Assembly (NCBI RefSeq): GCF_034140825.1
Contig: NC_089037.1
Coordinates: forward strand, 10,428,001-10,492,000
Source: Oryza sativa Japonica Group
Lineage: Eukaryota; Streptophyta; Magnoliopsida; Poales; Poaceae
Length of the DNA: 64,000 nt
Direction of reading: 5' to 3'
This document shows, piece by piece, positions 1-11,027 of this stretch. A program made the translations under genes and the position numbers. The notes beneath the pieces were generated by a model. The model searched no databases. It was not told the origin of the DNA and saw only the letters and a program-made list of their open reading frames with translations. Numbering within the stretch: the stretch's first letter is position 1; every line of letters starts with the position of its first letter.

Positions 1-1179
1 CTTCATTCGACAGCAACAACGTCACGCATCTGGATTCTGGCACGCCTGATCTTGTGCTCGTGGTATAGATGCAGTTTTCTTTGGACTGGAAGAGGCCGAA
101 ATAGTTTTTAGCTACTCAATGTAGGAGTATCTAAGACTATAAGGACCAACGGAATACTCCGATAGTGCAAATTGTGCTTTTGCTTGACCCAGATTCCTTG
201 TGCTGTTATATACTTATATTTAGACACAGTATGCGCAGTATTGACATCCGTTGACTCGATTTATTAAATAACAATCACCGGATTTGACAATCATGCTCGA
301 GTCATAGCAAGACGCTCAGGAAGTTTTTAGTAGGACTGGGATCCCACTTGTTTATAGAGGATTGGCCACTTGAATATCATTGACTCCTTGTCCAAAAATC
401 TGTTGCGCTCTTGAGTTCTTCAAATTAAATCAATGACAACCCTGAGAATAAATCAATCTGAAATGAAGGTGGAAAGACATTGCTTTAATGACGCATTTGG
501 TTAATGTTCCGTTAGAACATTGGATTACCAGGTACCTCAAGTTATTTTCTTTACATAAAAATGAAACTAGGATTTATGATGCAATCCAAAAAAATCAGTA
601 CCAGGCTACCAGCTGTTGTCCCTGTTCTCGACTTCTATATCCTATTGACTTACTTTGGTAAAATATATCACTAAATAAAGTCACTAGACCAAGTTAATGA
701 TTGGTAAATTTGGACAACAGCTAGTTCCAATCACTTTATTTATATAAAAGTATAAAACAGGATACAGTTTTCAACTGTATGCTGTGTATAGATAAATACT
801 CATCAGTCATAACTTAAGAGCATGGAAGAATATTTCTGCTCTATCTGAGGAGTACGTGTTATTCTTTTGGCATTCCCATGTTTATAAATAGCAGAGAAGC
901 ACAATACAGATTCTGCGACTGCTATTTCAAAATGTTGTTCCTGAATACCTAAAAACAATGTATACATGGGAGTCTAGTGCAATATTACTCATGTTTTGCA
1001 AAAGATTGTGTCATTTGGGTCTTGATGAGCTGAACCATGGATTCTAGGCACATTTCAGTATGTTTCATAATGATGCTTAATATGTTGTGTTCCACTTGTA
1101 CAATTATTTTACAATACATACTTTTGTGGTTATAACTTCTATATTATCTTTAATGTTGACAAGAAAAAGGAATATACAG
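1..1179 (+). other. probable intron upstream of the GH17 exon
   Basis: AT-rich sequence with no recognisable coding exon. The GH17 exon that follows opens with a 3' splice site (ACAG at 1176-1179) and begins in mid-protein, so its first exon or exons (signal peptide and N-terminal half of the barrel) should lie before base 1. No ORF here resembles that N-terminus, so I read the stretch as intron, or intron plus upstream sequence. Confidence 0.5.
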
Positions 1180-2281
1180 GTATGTTGCTGTTGGAGACGA
1201 ATCATTTCTTCTCAACCATGGGCAACAGAATCAATCTTTTCTTGTCAGTGCAGCAGCAAATATTCAACGAGCATTGGTTGATGCAAAGTTATCCAATAAA
1301 ATGAAAGTAGTTGTACCTTGTAGCTCAGATGTATATCTGAACACATCGGCTTTGCCTTCTAAAGCTTATTTCAGGCCAGAAGTTAACGAGACCATAGCTG
1401 AGCTTCTCTCTTTCCTTGCCAATCATAGCTCACCGTTTATGGTTGAGTTGAATCCCTTTTCGAGCTTTCAACATAAGAAGAACCTGTCATTGGATTACTA
1501 TCTTTTCCAACTAATGTCACATCCAGTAAGTGATGGCCATATCAAGTATGACAATTACTTTGATGCAAGCATAGATGCTCTGGTTACTTCTCTAACTAAA
1601 GCCGGATTCAGTAACATGGACATCATTGTTGGGAGAGTAGGATGGCCATCAGATGGAGCTGTTAATGCTACACCTGCTATTGCCCAATCCTTCATGACTG
1701 GCCTGGTCAACCATCTGGCAAGAAAATCTGGGACTCCACTACGTCCGAAAGTGCCTCCAATTGAGACATATCTCTTCAGCCTTTTAGATGAAGATCAACG
1801 AAGTATAGCGAGTGGAAGTTATGAAAGACACCACGGCATTTTTACCTTTGATGGCCAAGCAAAGTATTATGTCAACTTGGGACAAGGTTCTAAAGCTCTG
1901 GAGAATGCTCCTGATGTGCAGTACCTTCCGTCAAAATGGTGTGTGTTGGATAACAACAAGGACATATCTAATGTTTCTTCCAGTTTCTCTGCAGCTTGCT
2001 CCAATGCCGACTGCACTGCTCTGTCGCCTGGTGGCTCCTGCTCAGGTATTGGCTGGCCTGGTAATGTGTCATATGCGTTCAACAACTTCTATCAGCAGCA
2101 TGATCAGAGTGAGGAAGGCTGCAGCTTCAATGGCCTAGGTCTGATAACCACTGTTGATCCATCTGTTGATAATTGCATGTTTAATCTTGCAATTGACACA
2201 TCTACCGCTGCTTCCTTCCATCCAATATTGGCCATGTTGCAGATATTAGTTTTGTTTTTCTGTACTTACAATTTATTGTGA
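1180..2281 (+). CDS. GH17 beta-1,3-glucanase-like protein with X8 domain, 3' part
   Basis: Last exon of a glucan endo-1,3-beta-glucosidase-like gene; 366 codons are visible after the acceptor at 1178-1179. The reading starts YVAVGDESFL, which matches the GH17 acid/base region (VGNE in most members), so that Glu is present. Later IIVGRVGWPSDG matches the second GH17 signature, but the usual nucleophile Glu is Arg here. An X8/CBM43 domain follows from KWCVLDNN to DNCMF, with its conserved Cys and Trp residues; in this family it binds beta-1,3-glucan. The protein ends in a hydrophobic tail (HPILAMLQILVLFFCTY), as expected for a GPI-anchor signal. The family acts on callose at the cell wall and plasmodesmata. 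With the Arg substitution this member may bind rather than hydrolyse glucan; that is inference. The 5' part of the gene lies outside the window. Confidence 0.85.
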
Positions 2282-2949
2282 TGTGGCTATCTATGAATGT
2301 ATCACTTCTGATGTCTTTGGTCCAAATTGTGATGGCTCTATATGCTCTGTTCCTTTTCAAGGAATGGAATGATGGATGAATGTTCACGTTCTTGAGTTCC
2401 TAAATGGTACTAATTTTGCAAAAACTTTCTATATGTGTTTTTTGTTAAGAATGTTGTTTTAAACCCATCTTTTCACTTTATAATATTTAATTAAATCGTT
2501 CGTACCCTCGAATAGTTATTGCAAATTATACTTAACTATTCAGTCATTCAGCACAAAAGAACAGGGCCATGAAATTGTAATACTAGTACATTTCTGTTCT
2601 TTTCTTTTCTTTTTGAGGTTGTCTGAAACACCTGTATCTTAAACTATCGCAGACTAGCCAATGAGTCGTACTCACCTGAAACTGAAACCAAGTGATTAAC
2701 CAAGCTGGTTCGACAGTAATTCCATCCATAATGCAGCTCCGGAGCCCTTCATATCCTGCATGTTACTCAAACAACATCCCCACCTCCTCATTTCCTCTCC
2801 CCTATTGCATTGCATAATTGCAGAAGATTAAGCCGCTAATGCATAATTACACATTATTTGTGTCCACTAATTTTCCCTTTCCCACACGCTACGAAACTCA
2901 AAAGCCGGCCTCCTCGCCTCCTTCCCTGAACGTTACTAATCGCGTCATG
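2282..2949. other. intergenic: GH17 3' region and EC1 promoter
   Basis: No gene is seen. The left part is the 3' UTR and flank of the GH17 gene. The right part should hold the promoter of the EC1-like gene. Confidence 0.5.
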
Positions 2950-2957
2950 TATAAATA
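2950..2957 (+). promoter_or_regulatory. TATA box of the EC1-like gene
   Basis: TATAAATA lies 84 bp before the ATG at 3042, a normal distance for a plant core promoter with a short leader. Confidence 0.6.
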
Positions 2958-3041
2958 CAGAGCTTGCCCACGCACCGGCACATTGCATCGCACTACGCAC
3001 ATCTACACGATACCCAAGCAGCAAAGCTAGAAAGAAAAACC

Positions 3042-3497
3042 ATGGCGTGCTCGGGCAGTTTCCTACCGATAATGCTCCTGCCGCTGCTCCTCGCCGGCGC
3101 CGCGGTGGCGGGCGGCGCCCCGCCGGGGCTTGGGCTGGCGCAGCGGCTGGCCGACGGCGTGGGGCAGCAGCAGCAGCAGTGCTGGGAGGTTCTGATGGAG
3201 ATCAAGTCGTGCACGGGGGAGATCCTCCTCTTCTTCATCAACGGCGAGGCGTACCTGGGGCCCGGCTGCTGCCGCGCCATCCGCGTCATCGAGCAGAGCT
3301 GCTGGGCCACCGACGCCATGCTGTCCGTCATCGGGTTCACCCCGGAGGAGGGGGACATGCTCAAGGGCTACTGCGACGCCGGCGACGAGCACAAGCCGTC
3401 GCCGCCCCCCGCCTCGCCGGCCGTCGGCTACGTCGCCGTCGGAGAGAACGCCGCCGTACCGGCCGGACGGAAGAGCCTGGCGCTGCAGCACCGTTAG
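3042..3497 (+). CDS. EC1-like egg-cell-secreted cysteine-rich protein
   Basis: Single-exon gene for 151 aa. The start at 3042 is chosen because it gives a clean signal peptide (MACSGSFLPIMLLPLLLAG...); the longer reading from 2964 would precede it with an untypical 26-residue stretch and begins just downstream of the TATA box. The mature part has the prolamin-like (ECA1 gametogenesis-related) domain at about residues 45-110: CWEVLMEIKSC, GEILLFFINGEAYLG, CCRAIRVIEQSCW and KGYCDA. It has the six cysteines of the family, in the order C, C, CC, C, C. In Arabidopsis the EC1 proteins are stored in egg-cell vesicles, secreted on sperm arrival, and help activate sperm for fusion. The similarity to EC1 is strong across the whole core. 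The C-terminal tail (Pro/Ala-rich, about 40 residues) is longer than in the Arabidopsis proteins. Function is by family; egg-cell expression is inferred. Confidence 0.88.
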   Translation: MACSGSFLPIMLLPLLLAGAAVAGGAPPGLGLAQRLADGVGQQQQQCWEVLMEIKSCTGEILLFFINGEAYLGPGCCRAIRVIEQSCWATDAMLSVIGFTPEEGDMLKGYCDAGDEHKPSPPPASPAVGYVAVGENAAVPAGRKSLALQHR

Positions 3498-3906
3498 TTA
3501 CACACCGCACTCACACTGCCACGTGTGATCACGTCCAGGTTTAAGCTCGGGAATTGACTGGGTTGACGTTGTAGCCCGAGTTGCGAAATTCCTCGTGCTT
3601 TTGACGAGATCATTATATATAAATAAAAAGAATGTTTTCCGTGTGTTTTAGCTCAGTTATGTTCTGTTCAAAAATCGATCAACGGTGATGATCCAATTAA
3701 TGGCCGAACAAGGGAGGCTTCTTTGGAAAGTAGGAATTTGAATATTTACAGGAATCATTCTCTTCAAAACTCATAAAATTCCTCCAAATCAAATAGACCC
3801 TAAAAAAATAAAAATGGGTTAGTCAATTTGGCTCCATTACTATCCTCTCTTCTACCTATTACCATTAACTTCTACTACTAAATTAGTCTATTATTAAAAA
3901 ATGCTA
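3498..3906 (+). other. EC1-like 3' UTR and flank
   Basis: Contains a canonical AATAAA at 3622-3627, about 125 bp after the stop, as a likely polyadenylation signal. The rest is AT-rich with no gene. Confidence 0.45.
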
Positions 3907-4073
3907 CTCCCTCCGCCTTAAAATATAGCACCTAGATGGATGAAATACAAGTATTACGAATCTGAAATATAAGTATTAATGGATGAAATACAAGTATTAC
4001 GAATCTGAAATATAAGTATTACGAATCTGGACAGACCATCCACCAAAAGTTGCTATATTTATAAGGAATGGGG
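3907..4073. mobile_element. Stowaway-type MITE with internal tandem duplication
   Basis: Starts CTCCCTCCGCCTTAAAATAT after a TA and ends in a degenerate inverted copy followed by TA. Inside, a 43-bp unit starting GGATGAAATACAAGTATTAC occurs twice (3938 and 3981). It lies about 350 bp upstream of the next gene's start codon. Confidence 0.6.
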
Positions 4074-4428
4074 TAGTCCATTCCACCACGGTCAGCGACA
4101 CTGCGAGATCGGCCAGCACGGGTCGGACTCGGACCAGACCACGGGCGCGGCATAGTGGGCCCGCGCTGTCACGGGCACGTGGGCGGTGCACCACCCACTG
4201 GAGGAGGTCGCGTAGGAGAGGACACGTGAACTCGTCCCGCGTGGTCGTGTACCGCAAAACGTCCGAACACACACTAGACCTCCACAGCTCGAGCGAGCCC
4301 GACGCGGCGCGGCGCGGCGCGCGTGGGGGCGGAGGAACCGGGAGCTCGGGCCCCGCGCCGCCCTCGGCCTCGCCGCCGCCGCTTCGATTGCTCACTCGCG
4401 CCCCTCGCCGCCACCGCCACCACCGGGA

Positions 4429-7400
4429 ATGCCGTCGTCGCGCGGGCAACGGCCGCCGCCGCTGCAGCTCGCGGTCGCGTGCGGGTTTGTCCACCTCATC
4501 TGCCTCGCCGCGGTCGCGGGGGGAGGCGGACCCTGCGAGTTCTCCGTCGCTCGCGGAGGCAAGCTCTACAGCTTCAGCCTCGCGTCGCCGACGACGGCGC
4601 ACCGCCACGGCGTCCTCAGCGAGGACGGGTACGTAGCTTAGCCGCCGCCCCCGCCACCCGCGGGTTTATCACCTTCTAAACTGTTCTCTCCTTTTTTGCT
4701 TCCATCGAGATGGGAATATGGGTGGCTCGGGGGGGTCCTCGTGCTTCTCACAATCTGGGGACGCGTGCGGCGTGCCCACCGCGCTTGGCGAAATGCTCGC
4801 GTCGTGTTTGGCCATCACTTGGCTTTGTTTCAGTTCGTTGCTTGTAGAGTTGTAGTATCAGTGATGGTTATAGTAGTACTTGCCGATTCGTATACGATAA
4901 AAGCTGACCTTGGTGGGAGAGCAAGATGTCTAAATAACAAATCTATCTGCATTTGAGTGTGTGCATTGTGTTTGTGTGTGTGTGTGTGTGTGTGTAGCAA
5001 TCAACTAACTACCATTTTGTGTTTCAGGTTTTACAAGGTGGCTGTGAATAATTCAGTGCTCTGGTTCCAGGTTGGTTATACCAGCTTGCTCTTTCTGTGT
5101 GACCATCTTTTTCATCTGTAGCTATTACAATGCATGTTTCACTTGATTAGTAAATACAACTTTTACAAGTAAATAACACTCTCAGATGAATGGACCGTTT
5201 GGGTTTCCCCTGCAAGGGGGGAAAAGACTTTGTGGTATAATGTTCTGCATCAGATTGTTTTATTTCTTCTGTGTGTGCAGCTGTGCGATCAGATGATATT
5301 CAACTTTGACCCGCCAGTTTGTCTTAACTGTGAGGTACTCCCTTTTATCTTACCATCATATAACCTAACTGCACACCTTTCGGAAATGATATGCAGATTA
5401 TTTGCTGGATTAGCACGTATTATTAAACACATAATTCTGCATGTCTTTTCGTGCTATTTTCTATGTTGCATGTTGAATTATATTGGGTGTAGGTTTCCCT
5501 TCCATGGCAAGCCATGCCTGTTAATGCATAAAATAATCCGATTGTTGTAATTGCATCAATGTCATTGCTTCCATCATACATATACATTAATTTGCGTTTT
5601 CATCTATCGTCCACAAACACCTGCTGTTGACTTTGCAGCAAGAACTCCATTTACTGTATTGCCATGACTCAATCGATAATTACCTCACTAGAAAGCGCTG
5701 CCCCTTGGATGTCAGAGGTGCATATTTTGCTTCTTATTTAAATCAGTCCAGTTAATATCAAGCACCTACAAGACTGCAGCATTAATAGTGTTAACATATG
5801 TTACTGCACCAAACAGAATTAGTTTACCTATGTGAGGTTCATTTACCTTCATTTCAGTTTTATCTCCAGATATACATCAATTGTTTTAATATATTATGGT
5901 TTAACCATTTCTTTTACTGAACTAGGACTGTGGTGGTCCACAAAGGTGTGGTACTCAATGCAGTGCCCTTGTGTCAAATAACCGTGGAGGTAGCTTTTTT
6001 TCTCCTCATTGGATATAATCATCAATTATTCCCTATTATCCCTTTTGTCCTGTATCAGGAATAAAAAAACACTGCCGAAAGAAATGTAGTAGTGTTCACA
6101 ATCAATTCTCTGGTTTCAAACTTAAGTTGCAATTGTTGTATTTTTTTGGTGGCAAATATTGGTGTTCAGCATTTTTTTGTTTCTGCAGGATATGATGTTT
6201 GCACAACTATCGGAAGAGCATCTAAATCTCATATATCTCTAATTGGTAAGGACAATTATTTATAAATCTTTCACAAATATCCATTTTGGACAAAACTTAC
6301 ATGTTTCTTGGAAAATCAGATGATATTAATCCTCAGAAGGGTGTTGTTGTCAAGATGTTCTCATCAAAGTGCTCTATCTCTGTTTACATCTATTGTGATT
6401 CAACTGTAGCCCATGTAAGTTGATTGTTCTTTCATATACTAGTTTCTTCAGGTTCATATTTCCTATTTCCGGACACTATTGCATTCTTATTTTACTGTGC
6501 TGCCTTTAATTTTTCTTTCTTTTATAGGTATCGGATCAATTTGTACTATCAGGAAGTTGTGACTATGTAGGTCCACTAAATTTATGGTGCTGTATTTAAC
6601 AGATTTTATCCTAAATGTTAACATTGTTGTTTCTCATAGGCTACAACACTTAGACATCCTTCTGGTTGTGCACAATCCATGTCTGCTTCTGGAAATGGAT
6701 GGGGCTGGTTAGCCACTTCATTTGTAACGTATGTCTTTTTAGTTGTATTTAAAGTTACTTGACAATACACCATTGATGAATCTGGTTTTGAGTTCTGACT
6801 TGACTGATGTTTTACCTTTTTGCAGAATTCTGTGCCTTCTCGGAGGGTACATTTTGATTGGTTCAATCTATAGATATTATTTCCTTGGCATTCATTCTGT
6901 AGAGGTAAAGCAGTCTTTCCTGAACTTAGTATTCTTACAATAAATGATATATCTTTGTGACATTGTCCTGAACTTAGTATTCTTAGAACAAATGACACAT
7001 CTTTGTGACATTGTTTTTAGAAGAACCATCATGCTAATTCTCTGTTGTTTTTCTTGGAGAGACTATTTGGACTCCCAAAATGTTTTCCTGCTTGTATGCT
7101 TTGATCTGTTGCTTGTAGTTTTTTTTTTTACTGTCCACCTTCAATGAATAAATTACTTTTGACAATCCCAATCACTCAGGTTATTTCATTCGATAGATGT
7201 CTTCAAGTACCTGTTCTGCAATTTATAGGAAAAAATATTCCATCAAATTTGGTTCTGATATTGTTTAAACCCCGAACAGTTTATTATTTGATCTTGTTGC
7301 TTTTCAGCGACACATCTATTAAATCTTCTGCTTAAATCTGTTGGCTATATTTGTATTTGACCAAAATAATACAACAGTGGCTGAGGTAGATCGACATGGT

Positions 7401-8256
7401 TCACTAAATCTGTTGGCTGAGGTAGATCAACAGCCAAAGTTAAAAGACCAAAATAGTTCACTAAAACATGATAAAGGTTTAAATTGTCACCAACAATTAA
7501 GTTAGGGGGCAAAATTTTCCGGCTTTCTACTTGTTTTTGAGGACGTAACTTTGTACAGCATAGTTCTAAAGATAAATGAGGAGCAGTGAAAACATTCAGT
7601 CTCATGAAAAACTCAGTTTAGTTCAGTTATCTCCTTAAGGTCTAGTGCATTTTATTGTAGAAATTGCTAATATTTCGATTGAATTACCCACCCTCCTTTC
7701 CTTTCCTTTCTAAATAGAATAATAGAAGATGACAGCCACATCGAATAAACTAAAATCTAAAAGTGCAAAATGAATATATAAAGAGATTAGTAGCTCACAG
7801 TTTGCCCTTTAAAAATGTGAAAGATACGTTCTACTCAAACATAAATTGTGTGTAGAGTGGTATTTTGGTGGTCAGTTAATTCATAAACCTATTTCGTGCA
7901 CTATGAATTCATGGTACCATGTTGGGTATTCATTTATCATCATTTTGATGCCTCCAAATCCAAATCACATTATTTATCTCTCTTGTGTTGTTCCAGGCCA
8001 TACCAAACCTGGAATTTTGGATCAGCTTGCCACAAACTATAAAGGTAAGTTCGCTATGTTTCTGTTTTTGAATTGTTTTTGGTGTTTAAAATTGTCCCTG
8101 TTGAGACAACTACAATCGTGCTTTTATAAGATGTTCTTATCCTTATCAAATGTATCGTTATGCCTTGTTCATCCATCTGTCCAGAGCATGTTATTACCTG
8201 CAGCACGAGGTCGTAACAGACAGAGTAGAGATACATATGCTCCTGTAGACCATTGA
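4429..8256 (+). CDS. MRH/ATG27-like type I membrane protein
   Basis: Eleven coding exons: 4429-4628, 5028-5070, 5281-5334, 5926-5989, 6189-6245, 6320-6414, 6528-6566, 6640-6728, 6826-6904, 7997-8044, 8185-8256. All have GT-AG borders and phases that agree; together they give 279 aa. There is an N-terminal signal peptide (residues about 13-32). A Cys-rich lumenal domain follows (PCEFSV, HGVLSEDGFYKVAVN, LWFQLCDQMIFN, DCGGPQRCGTQCSALV, GYDVCTTIG, LRHPSGCA). One membrane span comes next (about 200-225, WGWLATSFVTILCLLGGYIL). The cytosolic tail is short and contains AIPNLEFWISLP and ends YAPVDH. This layout is that of autophagy-related protein 27 and cation-dependent mannose-6-phosphate-receptor-like proteins, which cycle among Golgi, endosomes and vacuole. 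The role in autophagy or sorting in plants is inferred from family only. The ATG at 4429 is the first in frame with the signal peptide. A spliceable-looking block at 5639-5717 is left out because it breaks the frame. Confidence 0.85.
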
Positions 8257-10990
8257 GAAATAGGCATCCAATGGAACTGTACTGCTCACCGTACAGTTGA
8301 CAAACATATATGGACTGGGAAGGAGAAATTTTTATATGCCATTATGTCAGGTACTACCAATGAAATGAATGTATTATCTTTGTGCAATATTTTAGCCAAT
8401 GATGAGCAAAGTTAGTAGGTCCACATACTACATTGTGTCCTGTTCTTTTCGTGTTTTGAGATGATAAGAAGATTCTATAAGTTCAGCAGTTGACGTTTTT
8501 CTATTTATTTTTATGTGATTATTCATATTGGGTGGAATAAGAAGTGTTAAGATCGTAAGGTAACCACATTAATTTTTTAGAAACTGTTATGCATGTGTGA
8601 TAAAGATGAGAGTATTGAGCCTGCATGAAAACTGACGATCACTTTCCTCTGTTTGATAAATGATAATCACTGGACAATTGCCCAATTTGCCTATGTCCAG
8701 TGAGGAGTGCAATTTCCAGTACCAAGTTTCATTCACTGCCTACCAAATACTTGTGCATATGATCTAGTGGATTTAGAAATATGAAAATATAGTTTAACAT
8801 GTCTTGACGTGATTTTCTCTCTCAGCTTACTTCTTGAAAACTAATATCCAGGAAGATGACATTGCAATCTTCATCAACAATCATTTTGTTCAGAGGAATT
8901 TATACAGATATGTAGCAGTACGTTTTTTACAGTTGTGGGCAACTGCTTGTGCTGTACGCGTGGGCAAGAGAAAAGATAAGATTGGGACCTCCAATGGCTT
9001 GTTATAAATTTGTTCTATTATAACGTGTGGAAGCCACACACTTTTGCCTTGGCCACAACTTTTTGGCAGATAAATTGTGAAGTCTAGAAATCAGTGCATA
9101 GAGGACGGATGAATCACTCTTGTGAGGACATAGTGAAGTAGCATGATGTGACTGTATTCTCAGTAGTGGACCAGATTATCAGAGAAGGATGGTAATTTTC
9201 TTCCTTCCTTGTCATTCCTTTAGCTTGGAAAGTGATGCAATTATTTTTCATGAACTAGCACAATAAGGAATCTTTTTTAAGTTTTTTTATCCTTGTTTTA
9301 TTGTCTATCTTTCAAGCTTGGAGCTTGCCTTTTCGTTTAGATAAAGATGCTTGCTTCTACTATTGTGATATTTGTGCATTGGTTGTTTTCAGAATATATG
9401 AACACTCACAAGATCACTTCACTACTCTGAATTGCTGTTGCGTGATTGCGTGATGCACTGCTTTGGATGCTGGTGCAGATGCACCGTTCTGATGTGATGG
9501 GGTGGTCGAAAATGAGATTTTATTGCTTTCAGTCTAGTAGATACCCTTATTATGGTTCCATGAAATTTTAGTAGTCACTCATTCTTGAGTTTGTACTTTG
9601 TACTGTTCTGTTTTGTCCTAGGCAGGGCTTGAACCTTTTTGTTCTGAGTTATATTGAGGGTTTCATATAGAAAGAACCTATCTAGTATGGTCTTTGAATT
9701 TGTTGATCTACAGTAACAATTACACACTAATGTGTTGCTGCATAAACTAACCGAAAAAGGCTCATTTCTATGTTGATACCTCAGAACCTTGAGATTTCTT
9801 GTAGCTTGCAACAGTTGTGTTGCCGAATATTCTGCTAGGCAGATATCAGAATGGCTGGAGATTTACTGGCGTCCACGAGCTGACAATATCTGCAGCTGAC
9901 CTAGTAAATTTTACTCTTGTTTGCATACAATTGCTATGAGCTTCTCTCCGCTATTTTTCCATGGATAGCACTGTACTAGTTTGTAGAGGTTTTTCTTTTT
10001 TTCTTTTCTTTCTTTCTCTTTTGGGTGTGTGTGTTGGGGAATAACTATTGTGTGCGCTACCAACCAAGGCCCAACTTGGTCACTAGATCTGGGTTGTGTA
10101 TTGCTGCATATGCTAGCAGTATAGTATTACTCCTCCGTTGTTTTTGGAGGAACATCCGGTAAGCCTCACCTCCCAATGCATTAGCAAGTTGCTACCTGCC
10201 AGCAGTATCACTCTGATTAGCCTTCTTTTCTAAAGATCATGTGATTTCAAAGCAACAACTTTTCGGTGTATATAGTAACTAATCGCTGCAAATTTTTATA
10301 TTGTTGACCTGCAGATCCTTATGTTGGACTTGCCTTTCTTCCGTCCACTTGCACAAGGCAGATGGAGGTTGTACAGCTATTATTATTTCAAGAGAAGTTA
10401 GCGTCGTGGTGACAACTGGGCAATTAATTTTTCGTTAGAAATCAACGGATAGCCAGGTCCAAACACCATAATAAAATCAGCATATACAAATCAGAATTAT
10501 ATCTCTTTGCGTATCTGATCAAAAGTAGATCAGAACTTGATCTCTACCACTGGGAAACAGGACTCTGTTTTCTCTTGCTCTTGTACCAAATACTAAAAAT
10601 TAACAAATCAAAGAACACAGATTTTGACATAACCTGACCTAGTGACCTGTACAAAGCAACAACAAATATCAACCAATTTAAACCTTATTACAAAAAGGAC
10701 TGCAGATGCTCTTTTTAATTAAAAGAAACATATAAACATAAATACTACTCCAATAAGAATAAGAAACACAAACGAAAAAAGAAAACGGGTGCCCGTTCGG
10801 AAACGGAAAAGCTGAGGAGGAGAGGAGAAAAAATTGGGGAAGAAACCGGAGCAGAGCAAGGGCAAGGATGCATCGAGATCGATTTGACCACCACCTCTTC
10901 TTCCCCTTCTCCTCCTCCTAAATGGCGACATCTTCTCCAAATCCCTCACCTTTATTTCCTCCTCGTCTCCTCCTCCTCCGCTCTCTCCTC
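8257..10990. other. intergenic between ATG27-like gene and iron carrier gene
   Basis: About 2.7 kb with no recognised gene. The left end will be 3' UTR of the ATG27-like gene and the right end (from about 10.7 kb) the promoter and leader of the mitochondrial carrier gene. A 5' leader motif AAACCCTAACCCTA (telo-box type) occurs at about 10998-11012. One open stretch without an ATG (about 8835-9007) is noted under findings. Confidence 0.45.
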
Positions 10991-11027
10991 CCGCGTCTAA
11001 ACCCTAACCCTACCGCAGCCGCCCTCC

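Noticed and set aside
3-68. Frame SFDSNNVTHLDSGTPDLVLVV ending in TAG at the window start
   Set aside because: Could be the end of an upstream gene, but 21 residues match nothing I recognise and the region is better explained as sequence before the GH17 exon.
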